From: Pseudorasbora parva
Lineage: Eukaryota > Chordata > Actinopteri > Cypriniformes > Gobionidae
Assembly (NCBI RefSeq): GCF_024679245.1
Contig: NC_090180.1
Span: 13,743,007 to 13,807,006, forward strand
Length of the DNA: 64,000 bases
Direction of reading: 5' to 3'
Shown: piece by piece, positions 25,871 through 37,247 of the stretch
Layout of the letters: the number at the start of each line of letters is the position of its first letter
Numbering within the stretch: position 1 is the stretch's first letter
Notes under the pieces: model-generated
Seen by the model: only the letters and a program-made list of their open reading frames with translations
Databases searched by the model: none
Told to the model about the DNA's origin: nothing
Program-made: the position numbers and the translations under genes

Positions 25871-26246
25871 ATTTTTGTGCAGATTTGACCTTTTTATGGC
25901 TATGGTCTTAAACTTTTGATCAGCTGATGAACGGCCTGTTTGAGTTTAAATGCAGTTTTCAATAAATTGCCTACTCTCTATTTTTTGTCTCTTGCTCCTG
26001 TTTCTTCTTTTGGCATTTTGAAGCTGCACTTACAACCCGGTTATGATCCACAAGTGCGAAATGTGTAAAACTTGCAATGCATCCCCTAGTCTTAAGATTT
26101 TGTTCAGGAGTGTATGTTTCTCATTACACATTTTGGAAGATGATTGGTGTGGGTACATGCTATTCAAGTCTCACTTCAGGTCGGAATATACTGAAATCCG
26201 TAATATGCAAAAACCACATGCCTGCTTTTTCCTGTCTCATTCTTAG

Positions 26247-26346
26247 GGACTCAAAGCCAGCTTAATGTAGAACGTTCGAAGAGCCGGATGGGAACATTTG
26301 TGGAGGCAGCCGCTCCTACGGCAGCCGAGGGCTCACAGGATGATGG
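26247..26346 (+). CDS. kncn: Kinocilin (kncn), coding exon 3
   Basis: 100 nt between the acceptor cattcttag| and the donor GG|GTGAGA. Its first two bases complete Gly73; it then encodes residues 74-105 (TQSQLNVERSKSRMGTF then VEAAAPTAAEGSQDD) and the first two bases of Gly106. This is the hydrophilic cytosolic tail, where kinocilins are poorly conserved. The exon sequence runs GAT GAT GG|G TGA: if the intron is not removed, translation ends at TGA 26348-26350, giving a 106-residue protein ending DDG. Splicing instead continues into exon 4. Both outcomes are coherent. Confidence 0.75.
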
Positions 26347-26350
26347 GTGA

Positions 26351-27339
26351 GACATATGTTTACCGCCTATTCCAAAACACTGATGTTTAGCTTAAGAGAT
26401 TAAGGATTTGTTTACAAGTCAACGATGTACTAAAAATGGAAAAGTTTGGGAATTTTGAAACCAGTTTTCAAAAGTTAGCATTTTCAGGCAGGCCCCTAAA
26501 ACGCTGTTGTCATGTACACAAATGGCCAAAACATACACATTTTTTAATTTTTTAGTTGAAAACAGTGTCGTGTTAATGGCCCCTGAATAAGCAAGTTCAT
26601 CTATACAGCTTTTGCCCTGGGTAAATCATTATGTCATTCACATATTCATAACTTTACATTAGTGAGGTATCCAAATTAAACTCACACACACACGTATACT
26701 CCCCTCATTACATTTGCGACACATTGAATTCCCTCTCTCAATATATCAGTCTCTCTCTAGGGCCAGAGAGTAATTTGATTCTTCTAGCAGGCAGTGGTGC
26801 CAAACAGCAGACGTCTTTGTGGCTCACTGGAGGAACGGAGTGATTGGGATTTCCTCTTGCTTTGAGAGAGGCTTTTTGCTCCCTGTTGAGTTCACACATT
26901 ATATTCTACGCTAGGAGCCAATCACTTCCAGGACATTATTTTGATTGACCCTCTTTGTGACATGATTTTACGGACATATAAGAACCACTACAGAATAGCA
27001 AGATTGGTCTATTTTCTGCAAATCTTTCACCTGCATGAGTTGGCTTTGGAGTTTAATGTGCATTGCACAAACTGGACATAGAATTGAGCCAGAAAGTCTT
27101 TTCTGGTCGAATACACCCTCTTAAAAAATGGAAAAAGGAAGGTGTCAACCGCTCCCTATTGAGCTTATTGGACTCAAACCAACAAAAAAAAGTTTCCGTG
27201 GATGTAGTTGTCATGGCGACACCACTGCCTTCACTCATAGGGACATTTATGTTGCATGAGGAACCATACTTGGCACTGCCTATTCAACTAAATACGATTT
27301 TAATCATTTTCATTATAAGCATTGTATTTCTTCTCCTAG
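26351..27339. other. kncn intron 3
   Basis: Unique-looking intron (26347-27339) ending with a strong pyrimidine tract and acceptor (tttcttctcctag). A frame at 27063-27431 with a hydrophobic run overlaps the acceptor and is taken as chance. Confidence 0.5.
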
Positions 27340-27415
27340 GCCTTCTGCAGATGTTCCAGATATCTTGGGCAGGCGAAAGTTTAAGTCGCCATCTTCTGAT
27401 CAAGACCCTTCATAA
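27340..27415 (+). CDS. kncn: Kinocilin (kncn), coding exon 4 and stop
   Basis: 76 nt. The first base completes Gly106; the exon then encodes residues 107-130 (PSADVPDILGRRKFKSPSSD then QDPS) and TAA at 27413-27415. The phase left by exon 3 is the one that stays open here, and the predicted total of 130 residues is near the family size; these are the reasons for accepting it. I recognise no specific similarity in the tail, whose basic/Ser-rich GRRKFKSPSS could be a phosphorylated cytosolic segment (inference). ATTAAA hexamers at 27440-27445 and 27448-27453 are possible poly(A) signals. Confidence 0.65.
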
Positions 27416-27603
27416 TGGCTGGATCCACTGAGACTCATCATTAAAGAATTAAAGAGCAAACAGTATTAATTTCACAATAAGCAAGGCTGATCTCTGCTTA
27501 CATCTCATTACTGTATCCTATCTGATTTCACTCATTCAAACAAGGTGTCTGCTCTAATACTAAAATAATGTTTGATAAAAGCAACGAGCAAGCTGAAAAT
27601 GAC

Positions 27604-27790
27604 AACCATGTGCTTTAAGTCATAGTTCACCCAAGAAATTAAGCATCTGTCACCATTTGCTCACTCTCATGTTGCTCCAAATCTGTGTGACTTACTTTCT
27701 TCTGTGAAACATTAAAGGAGACATTTTAAAGAATGTTTCAGTTGGTTTTGTCCATATACAGTGAAAGTCAATCGGCTTTCACAATGTAAT
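27604..27790. repeat. MITE arm ('agttcaccca' type)
   Basis: 'tcatagttcacccaagaaat' followed by 'tgctcactctcatgttgctc' is the left arm of the common 'TTAAAGGGATAGTTCACCCA' cyprinid element. No right arm was found. Confidence 0.55.
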
Positions 27791-27858
27791 GGAAGCAAGC
27801 TAGTACTGTGTGAGGAAACCTCACTGCCCTGGCTTCAAGATGACTAGCGAATGACATT

Positions 27859-28030
27859 TGAGGCTGCAGACGTGATAGTTGTGATAGTTACCTCCCATGC
27901 TGGTTAGAACCCCGCTCGGAACAGGTCAAGTACGACTGGTTACATTTGGTGCCATGACCCAGATGGGAGTAAGATTTAGGGTGCAGAGTGTAATGAAGGC
28001 AAGTTAGTAAGAGCTATGCGAGAAAACCTT
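27859..28030. repeat. SINE-like repeat copy 1
   Basis: 'gaggctgcag' then CCTCCCATGCTGG (27891-27903) and 'aaccccgctcgga'. A similar arrangement recurs at 30283-30360, on the far side of the minisatellite. Confidence 0.35.
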
Positions 28031-28054
28031 TCTACCTTTTCCTCAAGACACATA

Positions 28055-30215
28055 CTATAATAATAATAATAATAGATTTTATTTATAATGCACTTTTCAT
28101 TCTGAAGAATCTCAAAGTGCAACAAAGGGAACAAATAACAACAACAACAAAAATGAATAACAAGTAAAAATATAGAATAAAACAACATAAATAAAAAATT
28201 AAAAAAATCAACCAACACAGACAACTGAACAGAAACAGAGCTGATGGTAAACAGAAACAGAGCTAATGGTGAACAGAAAACAGAGCCGATGGTGAACAGA
28301 AACAGAGCTGATGGTAAACAGAAACAGAGCTAATGGTGAACAGAAAACAGAGCTGATGGTGAACAGAAACAGAGCTGATGGTGAACAGAAAACAGAGCTG
28401 ATGGTGAACAGAAACAGAGCTGATGGTGAACAGAAACAGAGCTGATGGTGAACAGAAACAGAACTGATGATGAACAGAAACCGAGCTGATGGTGAACAGA
28501 AACAGAGCTGATGGTAAACAGAAACAGAGCTGATGGTGAACAGAAACAGAGCTGATGGTGAACAGAAACAGAGCTGATGGTGAACAGAAACAGAGCTGAT
28601 GGTGAACAGAAACAGAGCTGATGGTAAACAGAAACAGGGCTGATGGCGAACAGAAACAGAGCTGATGGTGAACAGAAACAGAGCCGATGGTGAACAGAAA
28701 CAGGGCTGATGGTGAACAGAAAACAGAGCCGATGGTGAACAGAAAACAAAGCCGATGGTGAACAGAAAACAGAGCCGATGGTAAACAGAAAACAGAGCCG
28801 ATGGTGAACAGAAAACAGAGCCGATGGTGAACAGAAAACAGAGCCGATGGTAAACAGAAAACAGAGCCGATGGTGAACAGAAAACAGAGCCGATGGTAAA
28901 CAGAAAACAGAGCCGATGGTGAACAGAAAACAGAGCCGATGGTGAACAGAAAACAGAGCCGATGGTGAACAGAAAACAGAGCCGATGGTTAACAGAAAAC
29001 AGAGCCGATGGTGAACAGAAAACAGAGCTGATGGTGAACAGAAAACAGAGCCGATGGTAAACAGAAAACAGAGCCGATGGTAAACAGAAAACAGAGCCGA
29101 TGGTGAACAGAAACAGAGCCGATGGTGAACAGAAACAGGGCTGATGGTGAACAGAAACAGAGCTGATGGTGAACAGAAACAGAGCTGATGGTGAACAGAA
29201 ACAGAGCTGACGGTGAACAGAAACAGAGCTGACGATGAACTGAAACAGAGCTGATGATGAATAGAAACAGAGCTGATGGTGAACAGAAACAGAGCTGATG
29301 GTGAACAGAAACAGAGCTGCTGGTAAACAGAAACAGAGCTGATGGTGAACAGAAACAGAGCTGATGATGAACAGAAACAGAGCTGATGGTGAACAGAAAC
29401 AGAGCTGACGGTGAACAGAAACAGAGCTGATGGTGAACAGAAACAGAGCTGACGGTGAACAGAAACAGAGCTGCTGGTGAACAGAAACAGAGCTGACGGT
29501 GAACAGAAACAGAGCTGATGGTGAACAGAAACAGAGCTGATGATGAACAGAAACAGAGCTGATGGTGAACAGAAACAGAGCTGATGGTGAACAGAAACAG
29601 AGCTGATGGTGAACAGAAACAGAGCTGATGATGAACAGAAACAGAGCTGCTGGTGGAAGTCAAGCTCCAGTACACTGTGGTCCACTCCATGTATTACATT
29701 TCTTCCAGCGCTAGAGGCAGTGTCCTGATGACGTCGTTGAGGGATGACAAGTGAAGACCAGATGATGGGTCTTCATGACGATTCAGACGATGGGGATCGC
29801 TGCAGCACCACGCAGGAGGCAAACAAAGTTTATCGGGCACTTCTGTGGACACACCGGGGTCGGCGCAGAAGTCCAAGCCGTTCCACGGCCACAATCGAGA
29901 AGCGGAACATCCCAACATCACGCCAGACGCTGATGGCGCTAACCCAGTGCAAACTTCAGCCACCATGCAGCTCAAGCCCGAGGGAGACCACTGAGACCAC
30001 CAGTGAGCAGCCGACACCCAGAAGAGAGAGCAGTCGCAGCGAGCAACATGAAATGTCCTTCAAACCAGAACCAACCGCAACTATTCAAACATAAACATCA
30101 GAGAAGCGGTGGAAAACAGCGAATGGCGAACAAAGTCCTCTCAGTGGCTGCCAGCAATCAGCAACAGTCCCAGTTGTAGCTCTGACTGTTAGACTAGTCA
30201 CAACATAATAAAATA
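28055..30215 (-). repeat. LINE-like 3' region split by a minisatellite
   Basis: On the minus strand, 28055-28224 reads as a retroelement-like tail ('gcactttgagattcttcaga' ... 'ttataaataaaatc' with ATT repeats); 53820-53880 is a relative. The piece 29655-30215 has a minus frame (29694-30017) with Trp/Ser/Leu-rich sequence such as SSLNDVIRTLPLALEE and no identifiable domain. I link these parts only because the minisatellite lies directly between them. Confidence 0.4.
28225..29654. repeat. 22/23-bp minisatellite (about 1.4 kb)
   Basis: Roughly 60 or more tandem copies of GAACAGAAACAGAGCTGATGGT (22 bp). A central block (about 28716-29105) has a 23-bp variant with an extra A and C for T (gaacagaaaacagagccgat then ggt), and some copies have ggtaaac. 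The period is not a multiple of three, yet the unit lacks stops in the minus frames, which gives long frames (up to 451 codons) of the type SVSVHHQLCFCSPSALFLFT. These are artefacts of the repeat. Confidence 0.95.
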
Positions 30216-30282
30216 AAATAAAATCTAAATCTAACTGTACAGTTAACATGATTTGTGGGTGGATACTAGCGTCTGAGGTTAG

Positions 30283-30360
30283 AGGCTGCAGCTTTTGCCG
30301 TCTTTGTTAAAGCATCTGCCTCCCATGCTGGAGATGCTAGTTTGAATTCATAGATCTTTC
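30283..30360. repeat. SINE-like repeat copy 2
   Basis: 'gaggctgcagc' then CCTCCCATGCTGG (30319-30331) and 'gatgctagtttgaattc', related to 27859-27950. Confidence 0.35.
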
Positions 30361-30540
30361 ATTCACTCTCTTCCATTGTACCATGAAACCATGGTATCAA
30401 GGCCCCACCCACACACCTGCAAATGTTCCTGTGAAACAAACATTTATGGAAATGTATAAATTAAAGTTAAAAGCTCCAATCTCCTCCTCCTGAAAATCTT
30501 GAAAAAAGTCAGTTGATACCTGTAATGGAGTTTGTAGAAG

Positions 30541-30960
30541 GTAAGGAAGGAGGCGGAAACCGGCGAACATTCAACAACTTTTAATTCAAAACAATAAACA
30601 AAACAAAACAAAAGTAACGCGGGCAGCCCCTCATGGACGACTGCCTGCACACACACAACAAAACGTAAACCAAAACATAACAAAGTCCAGGCCTGGTCCT
30701 CTCTCGTCTTCCACTGTCGTCTCGCCTCCTTTTATGCTCCTGTCACTCCGCCGTGAGACGAGACCGGTGTGGCGCGCAGCTGGCGCTCATTAACACTTGC
30801 CAACGGCCCGCTCTCATGGTCCCTTGTTTAGCTGCTTGCCACATACCCCCATCGGCCCTCGCAGGCCGGGGGTACTCCCCAGACTGCACTCTATTCCACC
30901 ATCCGGGTTAGGACAGAGAGGCGAGAAAAACGGAGCCAGGAGCATGCGGAGAGAATTCAA
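30541..30960. repeat. Unclassified GC-rich repeat
   Basis: Sequence such as 'ctggtcctctctcgtcttcc' and 'cgtgagacgagaccggtgtg' resembles a recurrent cyprinid interspersed repeat, perhaps retroelement-derived. No protein domain is visible. Confidence 0.35.
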
Positions 30961-32519
30961 CAGCTTAGATACGGTGTGTCTTCCTCTGCTTGTAAACAAA
31001 TTCCTCTCTTCTGGGTCATATTCTCGCGTATGGGTCATGGTGCTTCATGACTTCACATCAGAGGCCCAGACGGAAGACAAGAACTTGTTGAATAAAGTCG
31101 TTATTTTGATTAGTCCCCCCCCCCCACACACACAAAAAAAACTAATTCTTGTCGCTTCAAAAAATTATTGTAGAACCACTGTAGTGAGATGGACTTTTTA
31201 ATGATGTCTTTAATGCCTTTTATGTGTCTTGAGAGAGGAAATGGAGGCCTTTCTGAGCCATCAAATTGCAACATAAATATCTTTATTTGTGCTTCAATGA
31301 TGAACAAAGGTCTTACAGCAAGTAATTAATGACAGAATTTTCATTTCTGGGTTAACTAACCCTTTAAAGTGCTCACTTTGTAGATGAAGTGCTCTTTGCA
31401 CAGACATTGCACAAACTGAATTACACAAACAAAATAAAATGTAGAAAATTATCACATGAAAATTCTATTCAAATGTCTTTGTGTCATGTCAACACACACT
31501 TATAAACACACATTTTCCTGATCTACCTTCTCTCTGACACACTATATTTTAACGGTAGTCCTTTTGCAGCACTAGAAATGACTCAGAGAATCACATACTG
31601 CGTGAACACGTAACGTGCATGGCACAGAATCATTGTACATCCCACGCAGACCATCAGTGACACTCTGAGGCTGAATATGCAGTATCTGTCCTTGCATGGC
31701 GACAACGAAGAGGGACACTGCCTGCTGTTGCTAAGAGCTCTGACGTACACTAATGACTGAATTATACACCATTGTACTGGGTGTCTCACACAACCACACT
31801 AGAGAGAAGTTTCACACGACTTGGAAAAAAATAACTTCATGATGATCTGAAGAAACAGTAGAGCTTATTCAAAAGGCAGTTAAAGATAACTACACAAAAC
31901 TATTCACCAAAAATGTTACTGATAAAATGATTCATATAAATAAGAAGTGAACTGTGAGACCATTACGATGCTCATGGTGATATTGTGACGTATCATGGCC
32001 AACACAACTATTCAAAGTACACTAAAGTATAATAGAGTTTTATGCTGCGCTATTTTGTAGATGACCTTACACAAATGTACAATGGTAACCATAGCCGGAG
32101 ACAAAGTATATGATGGCAATTCAGGCATCAATTATGTCTCATTTTTACAGTGTCTGTTTATGATTGGCCGTATATAAGGCTCCTTTTACAAAGTAAAGCT
32201 GACCTTCACATAACATTTACCATGGTAACCATCCCACATTAATTTATTATTATTTTACAGAAGTAACTATAAATAAGGCCTAGCTAATGTATTTTGCTGG
32301 AAATGGCTACTGTAAATTATTGTACATTTTTGTAAGAGGAGATACAAGAGAGACCTACCGTACTTCTGCCGCAATGCGACGTCGTGCGCAAGTGTGTGTA
32401 CACTCTGCTCATTACACACACAGGGACACACCGCAGCACATGTTAAATATTAAAAATAAAGAATTCCTCTCTGAAAAAGCGTACAGTCTTACCGCTTACA
32501 AATTCCGCCATTTTCCATA
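30961..32519. other. Intergenic between kncn and tmem275
   Basis: No supported gene or RNA. There is a short C tract and CA run at 31117-31133. Confidence 0.45.
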
Positions 32520-32640
32520 GTACAAGTGCAACTGGCTTTTAAAGGGAATAGGATACGAGACTCTGACTGGTTTATTGCATGTTAGACCTAAAACACACCC
32601 ATGACTCATAAAGAGACTTGGTAGAACCCTTTTGGACCAC
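32520..32640. repeat. Harbinger-like element arm
   Basis: 'ctgactggtttattgcatgt' and 'aaaacacacccatgactcat' are the inverted counterpart of 24985-25050. Confidence 0.5.
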
Positions 32641-32645
32641 CGTTG

Positions 32646-33580
32646 TTAAAGGTGTCATGAACTGGCTTTTTAATTTTTTTTTATATTGTTGTCTGAGGTC
32701 AACTAATGATGTTCGTGTGTTTTTTACATTCAAAATATCATAACTAATCAGTAATAGGCTATTTTCTACACTGGTTTTGAGGCTCTCTCCAAAACGCTGG
32801 GTTTTGATGGGCGTGACGCACTGGAGACTTGTAAGTAAACGCCCACGGCTAGGATTGGATAAGATTTGCATATTTAATGAGCTTAAGCTCCCCTGTCAGT
32901 TCACATAAAAGAAGAGACTCTGAAAGATTGAGAGAGAATCGGCAACCAAAATGATCATCGCGACCACAGGGCTCGCAAACATCTTTTTCAAACAAACACA
33001 ATGATTTTTTTCTCATCGACCCGCGTTTTATTGGACCATTATTTTTATATTACACATAGCCTGCAAGATCGAACGATATAAGCACGAACTGGGCGCACAC
33101 ACATAGGCTACACACGTTTGTCGTGCACGCTGCCCTTCAGATATCAACTCGAGAGAGAGAATAGCAGAACAAGAACGGAATATAATGAGATTCATCGGCC
33201 TGCCAGGCTTTGCGATGTGTCCAGCGTGCTAAATGTATGCTCTTTTAAACATGTACACATAAGCAAAACGATCTATAACTATGCAATACTATTACATATA
33301 AAAACACGTTTTACTCACATACGTGTGTTGCACCATTCCTGTTGGATCCAAATCCAGCATCAACCGGAGATTTGTTTACAAACGATTCCGCAGTGAACTG
33401 AAGTGAACACCACTGTCTTCCCCACGTGAGCTGGAACTTCATTAAAAATAAATGAAGTATCACACATTCCTAATATTATGATCCGAAGGAAGCTTATGCA
33501 GCGACTGTTCTTACAAAATATCTTGCTTGCTATCTTCTTCCACATTGTTATTGCTGCTGGCTTGTGATCGACTGCAGCTA
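32646..33580. mobile_element. TTAA-type MITE, left end only
   Basis: It starts TTAAAGGTGTCATGAACTGG and carries 'gggttttgatgggcgtgacg' and 'taatgagcttaagctcccct', as in cyprinid MITEs of this group. A matching right end was not found; the right limit given is the start of the next repeat. Confidence 0.45.
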
Positions 33581-34220
33581 ACAGGGAATGTTCTCAGAAC
33601 ATTGGCTAATATTCTCTGAAAGTTCTCTCAAAGTTATCAAAAAAAAAAAAAACGTTCTTGCAGTAACGCTATTAGAACGTTGTGCCAATGTTTTTTGCTA
33701 TTGATTAACGTTCTAAAAACGTTAGCTCTAAAATGTCATTCTTAAATTGTTAGTGAAACGTTTTAAAAAACGTTAAAAAAGTATTAGTCATTACAAATTA
33801 GTCATACAGCTTTTTTCTTAAACTTCAGATACATAATTTGTATATCCAGTAACAACTTAATGACACTTAAATGCTAATTTCGTTAATATATATATATATC
33901 TCTTTTACAATCAGAAGAAAAATCTAGTAAAGTAATTATGTATTAAATATAATTGTAATATAAATATAAAAGTCAATTATAAAAGTAGTTTTACCTTTTT
34001 TTTTAAAGAAAGAATAAGATGTCAATAAACAAAAGCAAGTACTTTAAAGGAGAAAACTGGAATATTTTATTTGATCATACTCCACACACCCTTATAAGAA
34101 CATTATTTAACGTTCTTATAACCTAATGAGAACGTTAATACAATGTTTCGCAAACCGGACATTTTAACGTTCCTAGAACTTTCATAAACGTTTTATAACT
34201 TATTGGGAACTAAATAAAAG
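33580..34220. repeat. 'aacgttct' dispersed repeat
   Basis: Clustered AACGTT, GAACGTT and AACATT motifs on both sides of an AT-rich middle. It is a longer relative of 11340-11545. Confidence 0.5.
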
Positions 34221-34819
34221 CTTTTCTTTTAACAAGGAAGTTTTCAGCTCTGAAACGTAGATTATATTCTTATAGGCCTATTACCATGACCTTATATCAA
34301 AAGCACAAGGGAAAGTTGATTTCTCAATTCATCCCCCTTTTAAACTAGCAAATGTGGATTCGAACATGCCCTAAGTGCATCTGCACTTCAGACCATGCGC
34401 TCAGATTATTAAAAAAAAAAAATCTAATTCAAATAATGTAAAAAGTTTTTTTTGTTGTTGTTGCATTAGGCTACTTCAATAAGTAGTAGGCTAGGTATAT
34501 GGTATTTTTTGGCAGTAATAGGTCTATTTGTGTGTTGCATTTTTAGAGTGGTAGTTTGGCCAGGGCCTACTATCATAAAATGATGTAGGAGCTGAGCACA
34601 GCTCTGATGATGAGAGGGTCCCTCCTCCCTATAGCTACACACTCATTGAACACATGCCCACCCACTCATTCACAGTCACACACACACACGCACACCACTG
34701 CTCTCATCAACACACGGGCTTCTGTGCAACCTGTTACTGCTAATACGAAAGGAAAATATTACAACAACATCTTTTCATTTTGTACAAAAACAATATTCGT
34801 TTAATGAGAGATAGAGACA

Positions 34820-35043
34820 GTCAGAATATGCTGAGACTCGAATCCAGCGCGTGGAGTGCGCCTGACGTGTATTGAGTGACAGGATTATTGATCTTAATAT
34901 GAGTCGGGCAGTGGAACCCGCGTGAAAGACGCCGTATTTTTTTAGGACGGCGTTTTCGACTTGGGAAACGACAGGCTTCGCACGTAACCTATACCCAGAG
35001 AAATCATCGTCAAGCTTGTATAATTCTTGGACGTCGACTAAGC
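34820..35043 (+). other. Candidate non-coding first exon of the tmem275-like gene
   Basis: A CpG-bearing block ('cgaatccagcgcgtggagtg', 'gaaagacgccgta', 'aggacggcgttttcgac') ends at a good donor, gcg|gtaaga (GT at 35044). The next good acceptor, 'tgcttttgcactacag', ends at 37117, 130 bp before the coding start. Promoter and transcription start are not resolved. Confidence 0.4.
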
Positions 35044-35524
35044 GGTAAGACCTTTTCTTGTTTAAGAAGAGAGGCTGAAAATTGTTCTAAATCGCTGTAT
35101 GTCTTCACAAAGCGCGTGTTATTTGTTTAAACGATCGTCTTTAACCACATTTAATCGTCCCATGGGCTATCACATCCGGCAGGGGTGAAACCAGCATCGA
35201 GGATGCTCAATGCTCCTATGGGTACCTACGCATTTTACAGATTCATTTCACAGTTGAGGATACAATGTGATTTAAACAGGTATTGTGGGAAATGATTAGC
35301 TTCAGAAAGTAACATGACCTTGGTGTTGTAAAAAAGCTCCAGTAGCCTACAGCTGCTTAGTATAAGGGCAAATGGGACTGTGGTAACATCATTTTTTTTT
35401 TTTGTCCAGTGTCATGACTTGAGTAATGATCCATTCACTGTCAAAAATATTAGTTATTTAATGGGGGAACTAAAATGCTACAGTAAATGCAGTAAGCGAA
35501 ATGCTACAGTAAAACCTGCTAATT

Positions 35525-36795
35525 TGTTATCTTTAGCTCACCCAAAAAATAAAATTCTGTAATCACACACCCTCATGTCTTTCTAAACCTGTAAGACTTT
35601 CGTTCATCTTCGGAACACAAATTAAGATATGATTTATGTCCCTCCAATGACAGTCTTTGCGACTACCACTTGATGCTACAAAAAGTTCATAAAGAGATCT
35701 TAAAATGAATCCATAGGATATGAATTGAGTGGTTTAGTCCACATTTTCTGAAGATAGCCTACACAATCACTTCATACGCTGAACAGATTTAATTTAGGCT
35801 TTACAGAACTGGCTCAGATTTTATTTAAAATATCTTCATGAAAGAAGTATTTTAATTTATCTTAAACTTAACACAGAAACTTATTTAGCCTAATACGTTC
35901 CTGGAACAACATCTTTAATGATTCTGGAACAACATTTCATTCAACCATTTTTAAGTTTACAGTTTATGTCAAGTTTAGGCTTACAACCAGGGTTAGGTGC
36001 TTCTACATTAGTGTTATACAGCTATCATTTCCCTTTGATCTTATAGGGATAAGTTATGGGTAGGCTGAGGTTTAGGGGTACGGATAGGTTAGGACTACAT
36101 TTTCGGACAGGAAGGTTGTTCCTGGATCACCAAAATATGTTGACCCAGACACCCGTCTAACTCGGCAAAATCAGGATATGCAAACTTGCCACCTCAAACT
36201 ATATAATTATATAAATTCTACTCTTCAAATATTGGGTTTTTTTCACCAAGGATGCATTTATTAGAATTTTCAGCAGGCATTTCTCCAGTCAGATGATGCT
36301 TCAGAAATCATTCTAAAATGCTAATTTGCTGCTCAAAAAACATTTATTATTATCAATGCTAAAAACAGCATAATACTCCTTTATTTGCAGTTATGTACAT
36401 TGGAATGTTGCACTTAATGTAATTCAGTTAATGTTAATTACAATACTTTAGTGTCCTATGTGGTGTTTGTCTTTATTATTATTGACCACAGTTGTTGAAG
36501 TCAACTTTGATGAAGTTTAAATCTTGTCATGTGGCCTTCCCAATAACTGAATTACATTTGTAAAACTAATCCATATGGTTTAGTCCAAATTTTCTGAAGA
36601 GACACGATCGCTTTATGCACTGAACAGATTTAATTTAGGCTTTTATACACATAAATACAGAACTGGCTCAGATTTAATTAAAAAATATCTTCATTTGTGT
36701 TCCGAAGACGAATAAAAGTCTTGCGGGTTTGAAACGAGGTGGTGAGTAAATGATTACAGAATATATTTTTTTTAGGGTGAAATAACCCTTTAATT
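35525..36795. mobile_element. 'ggttatttcaccc'-type MITE in the 5' intron
   Basis: The left arm ('agctcacccaaaaaataaaa', 'tcatcttcggaacacaaatt') and inverted right arm ('gtgttccgaagacgaataaa', 'tttagggtgaaataaccctttaa') define a TTAA-type element. 'ctgaacagatttaatttagg' occurs at 35781 and 36636 in the same orientation, so the middle is partly duplicated. It also contains a copy of the dispersed block of 90-400 (36235-36375). Confidence 0.55.
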
Positions 36796-37117
36796 GAAAA
36801 ATTAAGAATTATTTTTATAATTAACTTTAAACTTAACACAAAAAAACGACAAGAACATCTTGGATGAGATGGGGTGTGAGTAAATGATCAGGAAATTTTC
36901 CATCTTGAAGTGAACCAATCCTTTAAGTCATCATGTGACCTAGCAAACCACCTGTGTTATTCCAAGTAATTGAATTGCATTCTACAATAACAAACAGATT
37001 ATAATAGCTCAATAAATGGCATCTCATAATGCTTGTTATACTAAAATTCAATATAACTCTTGCTAACTCTTGCATTTTAATATAAATTATGTCACTCACT
37101 CTGCTTTTGCACTACAG

Positions 37118-37247
37118 GTAGTGTCCCAGCTATATGAAGCAAGCACTCATTAAGAAGCAATGCTCTCTTCCTACAATTTGCTGAAAAGGAGGACTTGGCA
37201 GGTGTGAGTGGGGTTGTGGCAACGCTGGAACTGTGACCCTAGCCAAT
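37118..37247 (+). other. 5' UTR of the tmem275-like gene (coding exon leader)
   Basis: Leader between the predicted acceptor (AG at 37116-37117) and the ATG. An in-frame non-ATG extension of five codons exists but begins with GTG and is not used. Confidence 0.45.

Noticed and set aside
27063..27431. 122-codon frame with a hydrophobic stretch
   Set aside because: It spans intron 3 and the exon 4 acceptor of kncn in a different frame; the hydrophobic part is the T-rich tract before the splice site.
28330..29685. 451-codon minus-strand open frame
   Set aside because: Made of the 22/23-bp minisatellite; the same peptide repeats in every frame.
29694..30017. 107-codon minus-strand frame
   Set aside because: No known domain; it lies in a repeat beside the minisatellite.
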